Shown piece after piece: positions 1 to 14,596 of a stretch of DNA of 64,000 nt. Under the pieces are notes generated by a model. That model was not told the origin of the DNA. It saw only the letters and a list, made by a program, of their open reading frames with translations, and did not search any database. The position numbers and the translations under genes are program-made. The stretch spans positions 14,943,001 to 15,007,000 of the forward strand of contig NC_003075.7 of the NCBI RefSeq assembly GCF_000001735.4, written 5' to 3'. The DNA is from Arabidopsis thaliana. Taxonomy: Eukaryota > Streptophyta > Magnoliopsida > Brassicales > Brassicaceae. Numbering within the stretch: the first letter of the stretch is position 1; each line of letters opens with the position of its first letter.

Positions 1-1069
1 TATATACAAAGTATTATAGAAAAAATTTCGGTTTGTTTGTTTCTTTGGTTATCTTGTGGTAAGTACACCTTTCTTTTCTGTATTTTTCCTTTGTTTGGAT
101 TATCACGAATAGAGTTTTTGACTTTAATGTCACCTAGTTGATCACCAATCAGCATTTATGGATATATTATGTCTTTATTATAATCAAGACACAGTCAAAT
201 GATTTCCAATTTTTTTACCTAAAAGTTAATGTTGAGATATATGGATAGGAATGATTATGTATCGATGACAAAAAAAAAATGATTGTGTATCATCAAATTA
301 CGCTAATTAGTAATTACCATGTAAATAATAAAGAATATGCATGTTAGCATTTACATGCATATTAGAGGATGATAACATAAGATAAAATAATCATTGTGCA
401 ATATTGCATTTATGGCTTTAATTCTCTTCTGATTCTAAATCATATCTTCTTCTGATTCAAGATCCACATTTGCCTTCAAATATTAGCAATGTAGTATTTC
501 CTCTGTACACAAACTCAAATGCATATTTTCATTATATCAAATTTTTATAACATTTTTGAAAATCTGAACAAATAGTTGTAGAGTATACACTGGTTAATGC
601 GGACTATGCATAAAACATACGGTTCCACATGCTAAATTGTTAAATAATTTTTATTCTGTTAATAGCTCCCCCCTAGTTAACTGATTCAAATTACATACAA
701 GACCAAAATTTCTTTTTCTTATGTGTTTTTTGAAGCCGAAATAATGACAATTCACTTTCACCGCATATGGCGCGACACGGTTCTATGTGGGTGAAGCAAC
801 AAACACCACAGCTAAATATAAGCCCAACCATTTACATATACTAGCTTTGATAGTGTTGTGAACAAGCCTCGTGAATAGTCCTATATTGGCTATATAGATA
901 CAAACTCGTGAATAGTACACCTATAATATATACTCAACATATATGCCAATAAATAAGAAAGGTCCACTCACAGCTGGCCAACCTGCACATTGTGTAGTAT
1001 CTCAGCAAAACACACATTAAATAAGAACCTCCAAAACCCCATCCATCAATCTATACTTCTCTTCACATT

Positions 1070-1103
<34 letters not shown>

Positions 1104-1218
1104 CAAACATAAATACAGATACATCTCCATATACTATATGACCTAATTAATTACACACACACACACAAAAACCCATTGAAGAAAAAAAAAGCGTGGAGAG
1201 TGTGTGAGAGGACACGAA
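1..1218 (+). promoter_or_regulatory. upstream/promoter region of BRS1
   Basis: No coding sequence is supportable here. The region is AT-rich. A compound (CA)n(TA)n microsatellite lies at about 1070-1103 and a second short (AC)n run at about 1153-1167, both inside the probable 5' leader or core promoter of the carboxypeptidase gene starting at 1219. A TATA-like stretch (ctatatagata) lies near 890-901, but the transcription start cannot be fixed from sequence alone. Confidence 0.5.
1070..1103. repeat. (CA)n(TA)n compound microsatellite
   Basis: About eight CA units run directly into about eleven TA units. The repeat is close upstream of the BRS1 start codon, so length variation could alter leader or promoter spacing. 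Confidence 0.9.
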
Positions 1219-5391
<4,173 letters not shown>

Positions 5392-5723
5392 CTACTTTAA
5401 TAACCTAAACATAGAGTAAGAGAAAATGTCCCGAAGGACAATTTGGCTACCAGATTAGGAACCTATTCCGAGTAAACTCGGTATTCTTCTACTTTTTTTT
5501 CTGTTAAAAGCTCGATTCATTTCCACAATTTGGAAACTACAAAACTATTTGGGAGAGCATTTGAGTAATTGTTGATAATCAAAAGAAGACAAAGGTTCAA
5601 ATATCTCTCTCTGATTCAGTAGAACAGAGCTCTATTTCTCTCTGCCTGATCGATATACAACAAAAAGAACTGGACTTCTCATACCTATAAGTTGAAAGAA
5701 ATCACAAAAAAGATTAAGTTTTG
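5392..5723. other. convergent 3' untranslated region between BRS1 and STCL
   Basis: The stops of the plus-strand BRS1 and the minus-strand YbaB gene are only 332 bp apart. The interval must therefore hold both 3' UTRs, which may overlap. No other feature is seen. Confidence 0.7.
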
Positions 5724-7035
5724 TTACTTTAATCCATCAAGGCCTGGTGGCATCCCTAAGCTCTGCGCAAGATCACTCATTCTTTCTTTCATAGCCTGTG
5801 AAATTCAAAAGGTTCTATAAGCAAGAGATGAAAGAAAATGAACACTTATAGTTGTATCGTAAAATATAGTATGCGAAGTCTTTACCAGTACACTCTTTGA
5901 ATGTGCGTCTTTGTATGCTTCTGTGACCAGCAGTGAAAGTTTCTGCCAAAGGAAGACAAGAAACATGAGAAGCTGAACATAGCTTTGATCATTCCTATGT
6001 AGAAGCAAGTGCAAGAGAAAGTAAAGGTGAAGGTTACTCACTTCAGAACCTAACTCCATTGCTGCATCAGTGATATCAGTGCGAATTGGTTGCTGGTTAC
6101 CTGATAATGTAACCTGATACACAAGTTCAAAGCTTTTGGTCACTTAACTAGTAAGAGATAGAAAAACAAACTAAAAATAGCATCATTGTGTAAATTATCC
6201 ACAGTAGTATTGAATCAGACAGCACATGTCTCACATCCATGAAACATGATCCCGAGTCAGTAATCTAATAATACCTTGACAAGCTCGCCTTGACAATAAC
6301 CATCAAATTCAGCACTGAAAAAAAGAGAATCAAAACATTGATGAATGAAACTCATAAAGATAGAAGAAACTTAAAGAATATAGTAATGCAAATGGGTTAG
6401 GTTAATGGTGTGGGGACATACACAGCAAGCTCCTTCTGCACTCTAACAGCCTCTACTTGAACAACCATTTGAGCTTTCTTCACTGTCTCATACAAATTCT
6501 GCATGTTACCTAGAATTCCTGCCTACCACAAATAGAAGAAAGCAATAAGAAACACAACAGCTTCTGAGAAAAACAGGACACAACTGTAGAATTGTGTTGT
6601 TAAGACTATTGAACATGAACCCTAAAAACATGTACCTTTGATTGTCCATCCTCTTTATTGTCCTTTTTTCCGCCTCCGAATAATCCATTAACACGAAGAG
6701 ATCTGTTATTATTTCCAGATTGCTTCCGATTTAACCAAACAATGTTCTGTCTACTACTTCGTTGCGCCGCATTCCCTGAAATTGCAATCCCGGAAAATAA
6801 AACATCAGAGACGTAGATGATCAAACACTATACGAATCTAGATTAGTCTAATTGAGACAAGCTCGCATGGTAATCACACTTGTTCTTCTCCAAATTCAAA
6901 TTCACACACAAACTCAATCACATACTTATGGAAATAAACCGAGAGAATGAGAGAGAGAATTTTAAGAAACTAACCATTTGAGAAAGGAGAAAGCAAAGTC
7001 TTGAAGAAATCAGTGTTCGTAGCCGTCGAAGCCAT
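5724..7035 (-). CDS. STCL: STIC2-like plastid YbaB/EbfC-family protein (STCL)
   Basis: Seven exons on the minus strand (7035-6975, 6775-6636, 6522-6422, 6314-6275, 6113-6042, 5942-5886, 5795-5724) join in frame to 180 aa. The N-terminus is rich in Ser/Thr/Asn with few acidic residues, as expected of a chloroplast transit peptide. From about residue 67 the protein is typical YbaB: a long helix (NLYETVKKAQMVVQVEAVRV), then short strands (FDGYCQGELVKVTLSGNQQPIRTDIT) and a C-terminal helix ending in LGMPPGL. Bacterial YbaB/EbfC binds nucleoid DNA. The Arabidopsis paralogue STIC2 acts with Alb3 and cpSRP54 in thylakoid protein targeting and was found as a suppressor of tic40. A plastid stromal or thylakoid role is inferred from that family. 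The tail of 180 aa is normal for plant members. Confidence 0.93.
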
Positions 7036-8047
7036 TGTTCTCCTGAAACAGAGAAGTGTGCTTCGACAAGATAAACAGAAAGAACGAGATATGTTTCTTA
7101 AAGACTAATAAGATTGTGCCACGTGGAAAAGCTTGAGGATCCCTTAATTGGGTTTAATGGGCTTTTAAAATTGATGCTTATATGAGAAAAAGCCCAAAGA
7201 AGAGATTATTTTCACAGGATTTGGGTCCAATAATAATATGAGAAATTGAGAATTATGCAAAAACATGTATTTGACTAAAAGAATAAATAAAAGTACATCA
7301 TATATACACACATTATACACACCAGTCACCAATCATCTCTCTTGTCAAATCTCCATAGTTGCTTCTTCTCCTGTTTCACTGTTTGTCTCAACCAAACTCT
7401 TATTTTTTTTTGCTCTCTTTCTCTCTATACCCCAATTTCTTTACATACATATCCAACAATATTAACTCTTTCATCTCTTCAATAACCCAGATGTGCTTTT
7501 TAATTCAAATTCTTTACAATTTATCAAACCCACCTCACAAAGACATGAACCCAATCATCAACAAACACAATAAAAGGAAGAACCTTTTTTTTGGGTTAAG
7601 TGGTCAGCATTTCAATACCCCTTCTGCAACTTCCAAAAGGACACACATAGAAATAATAAGTGAAAAAGAAAGAAAGAAATGAGAAAAAATCAAAACTTTT
7701 TCTTTCTTTCTTTCCTCTCTTTACCATCTTTGATCACTAGTCCTAGTTTTCTGCTACTTGTCTCATAGACTTCTCACACACAAAAAGAAGAGAAAAGGAA
7801 AATCCAAAATTTTTAATTTTTTCAATATCAATTTTGTTTGTAATGGGCACCCAAAGGAAAATCAATCAATTATGTGGTTTCTTAAGTCTTTTGGTCAGAG
7901 GGTTTCATACATGGAATAAGACTCTCACCATTAAAACCTAATCATCCCCTTTACCTTCGCTTCCTTCTTTCTCCTTCACACCTCCCTCTTTCTCGCTTGC
8001 TTGCTGTCTTTCCAATCTGCGATTCCTAAATTCACTGAACGGATCCG
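7036..8047. promoter_or_regulatory. divergent intergenic region STCL / 8.0-kb gene
   Basis: A 1.0-kb divergent intergenic interval. Its right half (about 7380-8040) is strongly pyrimidine-rich (runs of TTTC and CTT), typical of Arabidopsis 5' leaders and core promoters. Open frames here are short, low-complexity and lack codon structure, so none is called. Confidence 0.5.
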
Positions 8048-9159
8048 ATGAAGAAGACTAATTTCGTTTCCTCTGCTTCCGGTGGCGATCCCATGATCAG
8101 ATTAACCTTTGTGCAGGTTCTGGAGTTGGAAAAGGTAATTGCTTTTTCGTTAGGGTTTTAAGTTTGAAATTTCTGGGTTTCTTATTTGTTTCGATTTCCT
8201 CTGGATCTGCTGGTTTGGGTGATCATGATGTTTTGTCATGACTTTGGGTTTGGAATTGTTCGCTTGATTCTAAGTGAAGTCATAGGGAAGAAGTAAAGTT
8301 TTGAAATTTGTTTCCTTATCTCGTTTTCTCAGGAATTAGAGATAAAGAGAAAGAGATTGGAGATGATTAAACAAAAGAGATTGACCCTCAAGTCAGAAGT
8401 TAGGTATGATCTCTGATCTTCTTGTCAATTTACGTGTTTAGCGTGTATTAACTTACATGATCCAAGCTTTTGTACATTCATTAGCTTATTGAGTTTTTGA
8501 TGATCAAACGATAGGTTCTTGAGACGTAGATACGAGCACTTGAAGCAAGATCAAACTCTTGAAACCTCTCCAGAGATGTTGAGATTGTCAGAATCCGGGG
8601 GTTTAGAGGTCCCAAGGAAACCAAGTGGCGAAAGAAAGAAGCAGTCTGGTGTGAGAGCATCTGTACCATGTTTTGATTTGAAACTGAAGAATACAATTTG
8701 CAATGAGAAGGAAGCATTGGCTAATAATGTTGCAAGTTGTGACTTGGATAAGAAGCGAAAAAGGAGCAGAGGAAGCGATGTTTTGACATTCCCCGTTTCA
8801 CTTCCTGACCTTAACGGAGAGGGAAACACTTCTGGCACTGACAAAGTCCCTGGCTTTGACCTAAACCAGATCTCGGTAAAGCCAAACAACTTGTGTTATT
8901 TTAGTGTCTTCCTTTTGGTAGAGTCTATAGAACTTTATTAGTTTGATTTGTGTTTTGGTTGTAGAGAGAAGAAGAGGAGCCGGAAGTGAATGGTGAACAT
9001 ATGGTCGCGGAAGCAATGAAGAATGCAATGCTTGATAACAGGATCAGTGATCTACATGTTGAAAGAAAGTTACCCATTTGCGGAGATGTGGAGAAAGAGT
9101 TAAATAGAGCAGTGAAGAGGAAGGTTACATGGCAAGATCCAGTGGCTTTAAGTGTTTAG
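8048..9159 (+). CDS. small basic, probably nuclear protein with EAR-like DLN motifs (function unknown)
   Basis: Four exons (8048-8134, 8333-8403, 8515-8875, 8965-9159) give 237 aa. I do not recognise a named family. Residues about 20-65 form a strongly charged, coiled-coil-like segment (ELEKELEIKRKRLEMIKQKR and on). KKRKR at residues 132-136 looks like a nuclear localisation signal. Three short motifs resemble EAR-type repression motifs: FDLKLK (106-111), LPDLN (149-153) and FDLN (167-170). The C-terminus is KRKVTWQDPVALSV. A role as a nuclear adaptor or transcriptional repressor partner is inference from these motifs only. The start is the first ATG after the pyrimidine-rich leader and the first in frame with the conserved-looking coil. 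Confidence 0.85.
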
Positions 9160-9669
9160 GGTGTTTAGTATGAAATAGGATTTGAGATAATGATTTGTCG
9201 TCCCAATATGCACATATGCTTATACAAGTATATAGATATAAGATTTGATTTGATGACTTAGAAAGTCATTACTTCCATATGTCCAACATAGGAAAACCTT
9301 TGAATAATAACTCTTGTCATAAGTGACTACATTATCCTTTTAATCCAATTTGGTAATTAGGGAATCTCATTTGTTGTTGGATGTTCTTACTCATTCTCTT
9401 AATCAAAGTCGAGGAGCAGAACCGTTTTGCTCCAACTTCAAACTGACAGAACATTAATATAAACTGGATATCAAAATTGGAAAGGTTACTAATGACCAAT
9501 AAAAAAAAGCTCTGTTTTGTAATAGGTAAAGAGCATGCTTGATTATAGAAGCTGAAAAAGTCTCAGCATTTTTGTTTCCATTGACTACATTTATTCCATT
9601 GACGATAAAAAAAAGTCTCAACATTTCAAGTCTATTCGTACTCAAAACGACGAAGCGTTCTTCAATCCT
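9160..9669. other. intergenic, 3' UTR of the 8-kb gene and promoter of FBL19
   Basis: A 510-bp AT-rich spacer between two plus-strand genes. No conserved element beyond ordinary promoter and 3' UTR sequence is visible. Confidence 0.5.
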
Positions 9670-10682
9670 ATGGAAGTCAACGGCGGGGAAGGAAAGGTGG
9701 AGATGGGATCGGGACTCTACCCTGACTGGTCTGAGTTGACTCGAGAATGTCTTCTTGACATCTTCTCACGGCTAAGCCAGGAACAAAGATGGATTGGACC
9801 GATGCTGGTCAGCAAGAACTGGATGAACGCATGCTATGACCCGACACTAAACACCATCTTCGACCTCGAAACTCGGTTTCTGTCGTTCCCTGAGTCGATC
9901 AACTGGTGGACTCCCGAGTTTGAGGATAAAGTCGATTCATTTCTCCGATCTGTTGTTGATCGGAGTGAAGGAGGTCTCACAGAGATTCGGATCAGGCATT
10001 GTACAGAACGCTCTCTATCTTACGCCGCCGAGAGGTACGTATCACTTTTCGTGATAATTCTCAGTTTTAGCTTGAGTCCATAGAGGTTAATCGCAGAGTT
10101 TTGATAGAATGAATAAAATGTCATGTGGTTTCCATTTGCAGGTGCCCTAATCTAGAGGTACTTTGGATAAAGAACTGCCCAAATGTTACAGATGCGTCAA
10201 TGGAGAAGATAGCTATGAACTGTCCAAATCTTAGAGAACTTGATATAAGCTACTCTTATGGCATAACTCACGAGTCTCTGATAACATTGGGGAGGAGTTG
10301 CCAAAATTTAAAGATTCTGAAACGGAATTTGTTGCCCCGGCTAGGTCCTAGCCTGCCAACAATCGTCGCGCCACTAGACTATCTGGCTACATTTCCTAGA
10401 TATGGGAATATAGAGGCTAGAATAATTGGGAAATACATGACACAGCTCAAGCATTTGGAGATTCGATACTCCACATTGACTGCTAGAGGACTTGACTCGG
10501 TTTGTAAGGGATGTTCGAATCTAGAGTACATGGACTTACGCGGATGTATATCATTGACCAGAAGTGATATAAACACTAATACGTCGGGCTTGAAGAATTT
10601 GACGGAGATCATTAAGCCGGATTTCAATCCTCCGATTGCTGTTTTACGCGTTCCAAGACCTGGTAATCCAAGAGAGGAATGA
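9670..10682 (+). CDS. FBL19: F-box/LRR protein FBL19-like
   Basis: Two exons (9670-10034 and 10142-10682) give 301 aa. The F-box lies at about residues 16-60 (DWSELTRECLLDIFSRLSQEQR..GPMLVSKNWMNACYDPTL). It is followed by leucine-rich repeats of the cysteine-containing type (CPNLEVLWIKNCPNVTDASMEKIAMNCPNLRELDISYS and later CKGCSNLEYMDLRGC). Such proteins act as substrate receptors of SCF ubiquitin ligases, binding SKP1/ASK through the F-box and a substrate through the LRRs. The substrate is unknown. It is short for the FBL class, with only about five or six recognisable repeats and a degenerate middle (residues about 190-225), so function could be reduced. FBL19 is the name I recall for this locus. 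Confidence 0.9.
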
Positions 10683-11045
10683 TGGTGTTTGGTTTTTGTT
10701 GGACGCACGTTTTGATCAACTTGTTGACCGGTTTTTATGCTCAGAGCTTCCTCTATGGCATTTTTTACTCTGTTCTTATCTATGTTTGAATTCCTAAAAC
10801 AATGTGAAACCCTTTTTCTTTGTGAGTTTGTCTTGTCACTAAATTCCCAACTTTTGGTGTGTTCTATTAATATTCTTCATTGCTTTAGGTCTGAATCATA
10901 GTGTTAAGTGAAATAAACATTGAGGGAAATGGGTTAAGTAAATGTACTGAGATAGCTTGCCATCTAAGCAAGCAACAGAAAAATTGGGCTAATCAAAGTC
11001 CGGTCCCGGAAACAATAGAAGACAGGCCTTCTAGGCCAACTTAGT

Positions 11046-11051
11046 CACGTG
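11046..11051. promoter_or_regulatory. G-box / ABRE core CACGTG
   Basis: A palindromic CACGTG about 350 bp upstream of a stress-type RCI2 gene, inside a block shared with the neighbouring duplicate. The matching position upstream of the second copy (about 12183-12188) reads CACATG. Stress or ABA regulation is inferred from the motif and the gene family. Confidence 0.6.
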
Positions 11052-11212
11052 ATCCATTAACCGTACGATAAGGGGGCGAGTCAGAGTAATAATATCCCAC
11101 AATGATCAGGTGTGTTGTGTTGCACCATACCTTGCGTGTTCTTGAGATGAAAATATCTAAAGAGTGGGGGCAAGGTAAGGTAATTTTACGAGATGTCGGC
11201 ATGTAAGCTGAA

Positions 11213-11271
11213 GCCGTACGATTTATATACCAAACAAATAAACGGTGCAGATCTCGTAGTTGACTTGGTAG
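11213..11271 (+). promoter_or_regulatory. duplicated promoter block, copy 1
   Basis: This block begins gccgtacgattt, contains acggtgcagatctcg and ends at a TTGACTT..GTAG stretch. It is matched at the same 59-bp length at 12279-12337 in front of the second RCI2 gene, with only scattered differences. Confidence 0.75.
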
Positions 11272-11402
11272 CGCCAAAAATAAAAAGCCGTGGATTGCTC
11301 TTTTAATTGGATCTCTGTGCTACCGACTACTTTCAGTGTTCTCTTCTTCTCCACTAATTCAGATCACATTCAAGAATCTTCTTCACTCACATCTCTGAAA
11401 AA

Positions 11403-11698
11403 ATGGCGAGCAACATGGAAGTTTTCTGCGAGATCTTAATCGCGATCCTTCTTCCACCTCTTGGAGTTTGTCTCAAACGTGGCTGTTGCACTGTAAGTTA
11501 TTGGAATTTTGGAATCATGAATCTTGAGATTTAGTTTAGAAAATCTGACTCTTAGTTTTTTTGCAGGTAGAGTTCTTGATTTGCTTGGTGCTGACAATCT
11601 TAGGATACATCCCAGGGATAATTTATGCACTATACGTGATCGTGTTTCAAAACCGTGAAGGCTCTACCGAACTTGGAGCTCCACTTAACTCAGCTTGA
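11403..11698 (+). CDS. RCI2E: RCI2/PMP3 (LTI6, UPF0057) small hydrophobic membrane protein, copy 1
   Basis: Two exons (11403-11492, 11567-11698) give 73 aa. The protein has two transmembrane helices separated by the family signature: CEILIAILLPPLGVCLKRGCC, then VEFLICLVLTILGYIPGIIYALYVIV. A polar tail ends in APLNSA. PMP3/RCI2 proteins sit in the plasma membrane, are induced by cold, salt and ABA, and affect membrane potential and Na+ uptake. The tail makes it longer than the 52-54 aa RCI2A/B type. The gene has a tandem duplicate at 12470 with the same intron after Cys-Thr. The letter in the symbol is from memory. Confidence 0.9.
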
Positions 11699-12469
11699 TC
11701 TGTTTTGGTCCATTACACGGATCAATATGTTGTTGAAACTGTTTTACTTATCATGTACCAAATAATAAGTTGCTTTGCAATTTTTATGTATTGAAGATTT
11801 GAGAACATTGTCGCGTTATTGATACATTGCTTATCTTTTTGATGTATAACTTGTTGGCTTTTGCAAAGTCAGGCTACGGACCTTCCTAAGAGTTAATGTA
11901 TCAAATTCTTTGCCAAGATTGTATTTACCGGAGTTTAAACTTCGCAAAATGCGGAAGCATTTTTGAGTTTGAAAGGATTTTGTATGATGCCAACATATAT
12001 TATGGTATAGATTATGCTAAAAAAGATAGATTTCTGTTACTTTGGCAAATAATGACAATGATTGTGAGTTGAGGAATCAAAGTCTCAGTAATACGACACC
12101 GTTTGAGTCAAAACGTTTCTGTCCAATTCCAGTCTGGTCCCGGGATTAATAAAATAGACAGGCCTTCCCAGGCCCATTTAGTCACATGGATGAGTCAGAG
12201 ACTAAAATATCTAAAAGTGATCTGATGTGATAAGGGTGCACCATATCGTTCGTTGTGATTCACGAGATGTAATCTAAAGCCGTACGATTTAAATATCAAT
12301 AAATGAACGGTGCAGATCTCGCACATTGACTTTGTAGTGGAAACAAAATAAAACGTGGACTGATCTCTCTTCATTGGTACTCTCAACTCTGTGACAGCAA
12401 GTTTCAGTGTTTTGTCTTTTAAAAAAACTCTTAAAGCTTCTTCTTCTCTCATCTCATCTCTCTGAAAAA
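11699..12469 (+). promoter_or_regulatory. spacer and promoter of the second RCI2-type gene
   Basis: The left part is the 3' UTR of copy 1. From about 12120 on, it repeats the promoter of copy 1 in the same order: a ggtcccgg..gacaggcctt..tttagtcac block, a gtgcaccata block and the 59-bp block at 12279-12337. Confidence 0.65.
12279..12337 (+). promoter_or_regulatory. duplicated promoter block, copy 2
   Basis: This is the counterpart of 11213-11271, of equal length, lying 133 bp upstream of the ATG at 12470 (copy 1 lies 132 bp upstream of its ATG). The constant spacing suggests retained promoter function. Confidence 0.75.
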
Positions 12470-12944
12470 ATGCCGAGCAACTGTGAGATTCTGTGCGAGA
12501 TCATTATCGCGATCCTTCTTCCTCCTCTCGGAGTTTGCTTCAGGAAAGGATGCTGCACTGTAAGTTCTCTCTCTCTCTCTTTCGAATTCCTCAATTTTGA
12601 AGAATCCTGGAACTTCTTATAGAGACTGTAATTTTGGATTGATTATAATGTAATTTGGTATGAGTAATGAAGGGAGTGCTTAATCTATGATATGAATCGC
12701 AGAAATTCTCTGGATTGGATCAATTTATGTTTGATTCATTGATTCCTGAAAGCTTGGATAATCATTTGAAGAAAGTTGAATTTTTTTTATGTGTGGTTTG
12801 TTTTGGCAGGTGGAGTTTTTGATATGCCTGGTGTTGACGATCTTAGGCTATGTCCCGGGGATAATATATGCGATTTACGTGATTGTGTTTCAGCACCGTG
12901 AAGAGTACTTTGATGAATACAGACGCCCCATCTACTCTGCTTGA
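12470..12944 (+). CDS. RCI2F: RCI2/PMP3 (LTI6, UPF0057) small hydrophobic membrane protein, copy 2
   Basis: Two exons (12470-12559, 12810-12944) give 74 aa. Its two helices are nearly identical to copy 1 (CEIIIAILLPPLGVCFRKGCC and VEFLICLVLTILGYVPGIIYAIYVIV). The cytosolic tail differs, being more acidic and aromatic (EEYFDEYRRPIYSA). The intron sits at the same codon but is longer (250 bp against 74 bp). Gene and promoter arose together by tandem duplication. A plasma-membrane role in cold and salt response is known for the family, and divergence of the tail and of the G-box suggests the copies are not fully redundant. The symbol letter is from memory. Confidence 0.9.
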
Positions 12945-13182
12945 TTTCTGTTTCTTTGGAACTGTGTTGCTTTGACTTGTACCAATAAAGTTGCTTTGCA
13001 GTTGTTTTCAGAGATTTGAAAACGTTTGTGTGTCATTTATATGCAATATTGAAAGTTTCTTCTGTTATCAGCTTATGAACCCTCCTGCTATGTGTGCTTA
13101 TGCATCAGGTTGTTGACATAGTGTTTTCGCAAGGCACAAATTAAATTATTAAATTGAAAGGTTAAAAAAAAAAAGAGTTTAA

Positions 13183-13530
13183 TTAGAAGGCGAAGAACAT
13201 CAACAGAATTGAGCTCGCGACCGTGGAACCGTAGCGCAATGCCATCGAGAGACAAGGTCGACTAGTAGCGGATGATCCACCCGCACCATGACCACTACTG
13301 GGGACACGACGGTGGCTACGACCACCACCACGACTACCACCACCAACACCACCAAAACGAGCTTTCCTCATGAAAACTCGAAGAGAGTCATGATGATCCA
13401 ACGGATTGGAGTCACCGTGTTGTGCAAGTCTTCGTTCACTCTCCTTATTTTCAGATGAAATTGGCAAAGGCTGAGAGAGTAACAATAGGAGTACAATCAA
13501 TGAACAAGAAAATGCCAGTGAAGTCCTCAT
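13183..13530 (-). CDS. small secreted, possibly GPI-anchored Gly/Ser-rich protein A
   Basis: A single-exon frame of 115 aa. It has an N-terminal signal peptide (MRTSLAFSCSLIVLLLLL and on), a charged pro-region, the motif HHDSLRVFMRK, a Gly/Ser/Arg-rich middle (GGVGGGSRGGGRSH) and a hydrophobic C-terminal tail (STVASSILLMFFAF). The tail follows a small-residue region, as in GPI-anchor signals. The gene at 14597 shares the start (MRTS), the LLLLSQ signal core, the HH-D-LRVF-RK motif and the STV-SS tail. I do not recognise the family. It could be a cell-surface proteoglycan-like protein or a peptide precursor. The paralogue with the same ends argues that it is a real gene. Confidence 0.65.
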   Translation of the reverse strand: MRTSLAFSCSLIVLLLLLSQPLPISSENKESERRLAQHGDSNPLDHHDSLRVFMRKARFGGVGGGSRGGGRSHRRVPSSGHGAGGSSATSRPCLSMALRYGSTVASSILLMFFAF

Positions 13531-14596
13531 TTCTGTTTTATCAAATAATATGTGTGTATATACATGTATCTGATCGAAAAAAATCAGAAATATGTGTTAA
13601 TTTTACAATGATGGGACGCATTATGTGTGCAAAAGAATTAGTATTTATAATATCGCTAGGCTTAGGTAACGAAACGACCATGGCTTAAACATGGGCTACT
13701 TCTTCTTTGAAATGATGTTTAATACTATTATTGTATTTAACTATTGGGATACTTATTACTTATTAGCAAAGAAACTTTCCTTTTGCCAGCAACAAAGAAA
13801 GTTTCCGAGAGGCAAAATCTAATTACGTAAGGGAGGATCATGATTAATTAAGCCTAATGGGTAACAGACCCAAATGTTATTATTTATCGTTTTCTTATGT
13901 GAAATGGAATTTAGTGAATTTCCAACGTAAGGCAAATAGTGGTCGAAGGGAAATGGTGCCTAGTAGTTAGTTCTAATTGTAACTGAATTTGATTGAATTC
14001 ATGTAGTAGATGTTTTAAAGAGGTTGTTGTTAATGGTAAGAATAAACAAAGGAACAATGTTCACTATACCTGCATTCTCTCTCCACTCAGTCTTCAAAAT
14101 AATTGATCGTGAGATTAAGAACACTATCACCGCCAAAAAAATCAAAGGGGTCACTTCTGAAATCTTATGGCTGCGATAAACTGGCCCGAGATTTTCCCAC
14201 ATAAGTTTGTTTTCTTGTTTTTTACTCTTTTTTTTTTTTGGCCAAGTACACAATTGTATAGGTTTAACCAAAGTGTAAGTTCTGATTATTCATATTAATG
14301 ATATTTACAATTTAGCAAACAAACAAAAAAATTCCAAAAATAGTCGCATGTAGTTGTGTGTCAATGATAAATTGTCTTAGACAATCAGTTATTATTCATT
14401 AAACAAAACAACTGGAACCACAATATTAGACAAACCAGATCAGACAACTTTTCAAACATTGAAGACTTACAAACTCAATCTTTGCCGGAAAAGAAAACAA
14501 ATCGTTAAACTCGATCGGAAATACAAACTCAAACAAACACGCAAATTCAAGCCATTTGACAAATAAAATAAAAAAGTCGCAACCTGTTATCTTGGA
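13531..14596. other. intergenic between the two small secreted-protein genes
   Basis: 1.07 kb, AT-rich. A 90-codon minus-strand frame at 13999-14271 is Lys/Ile-rich with no recognisable features, so it is not called. The first few hundred bases left of 13760 are the likely promoter of the gene at 13183-13530. Confidence 0.4.

Larger units (their letters stand above)
10683..11402 (+). promoter_or_regulatory. promoter region of the first RCI2-type gene
   Basis: Intergenic sequence upstream of the gene at 11403. It contains a G-box CACGTG at 11046-11051, a core used by bZIP factors in ABA responses, and two blocks (about 11000-11055 and 11213-11271) that recur upstream of the tandem copy at 12470. 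The repetition shows that the promoter was duplicated along with the gene. Confidence 0.7.

Noticed and set aside
7359-7682. 107-codon plus-strand frame upstream of the 8-kb gene
   Set aside because: Low-complexity Ser/Phe/Asn/Lys composition from a pyrimidine-rich leader region; no domain, no splice context and no conserved start.
13999-14271. 90-codon minus-strand frame between the two small secreted-protein genes
   Set aside because: Lys-rich start and scattered Ile/Leu without a signal peptide or any similarity to the neighbouring pair; compatible with chance in AT-rich DNA.
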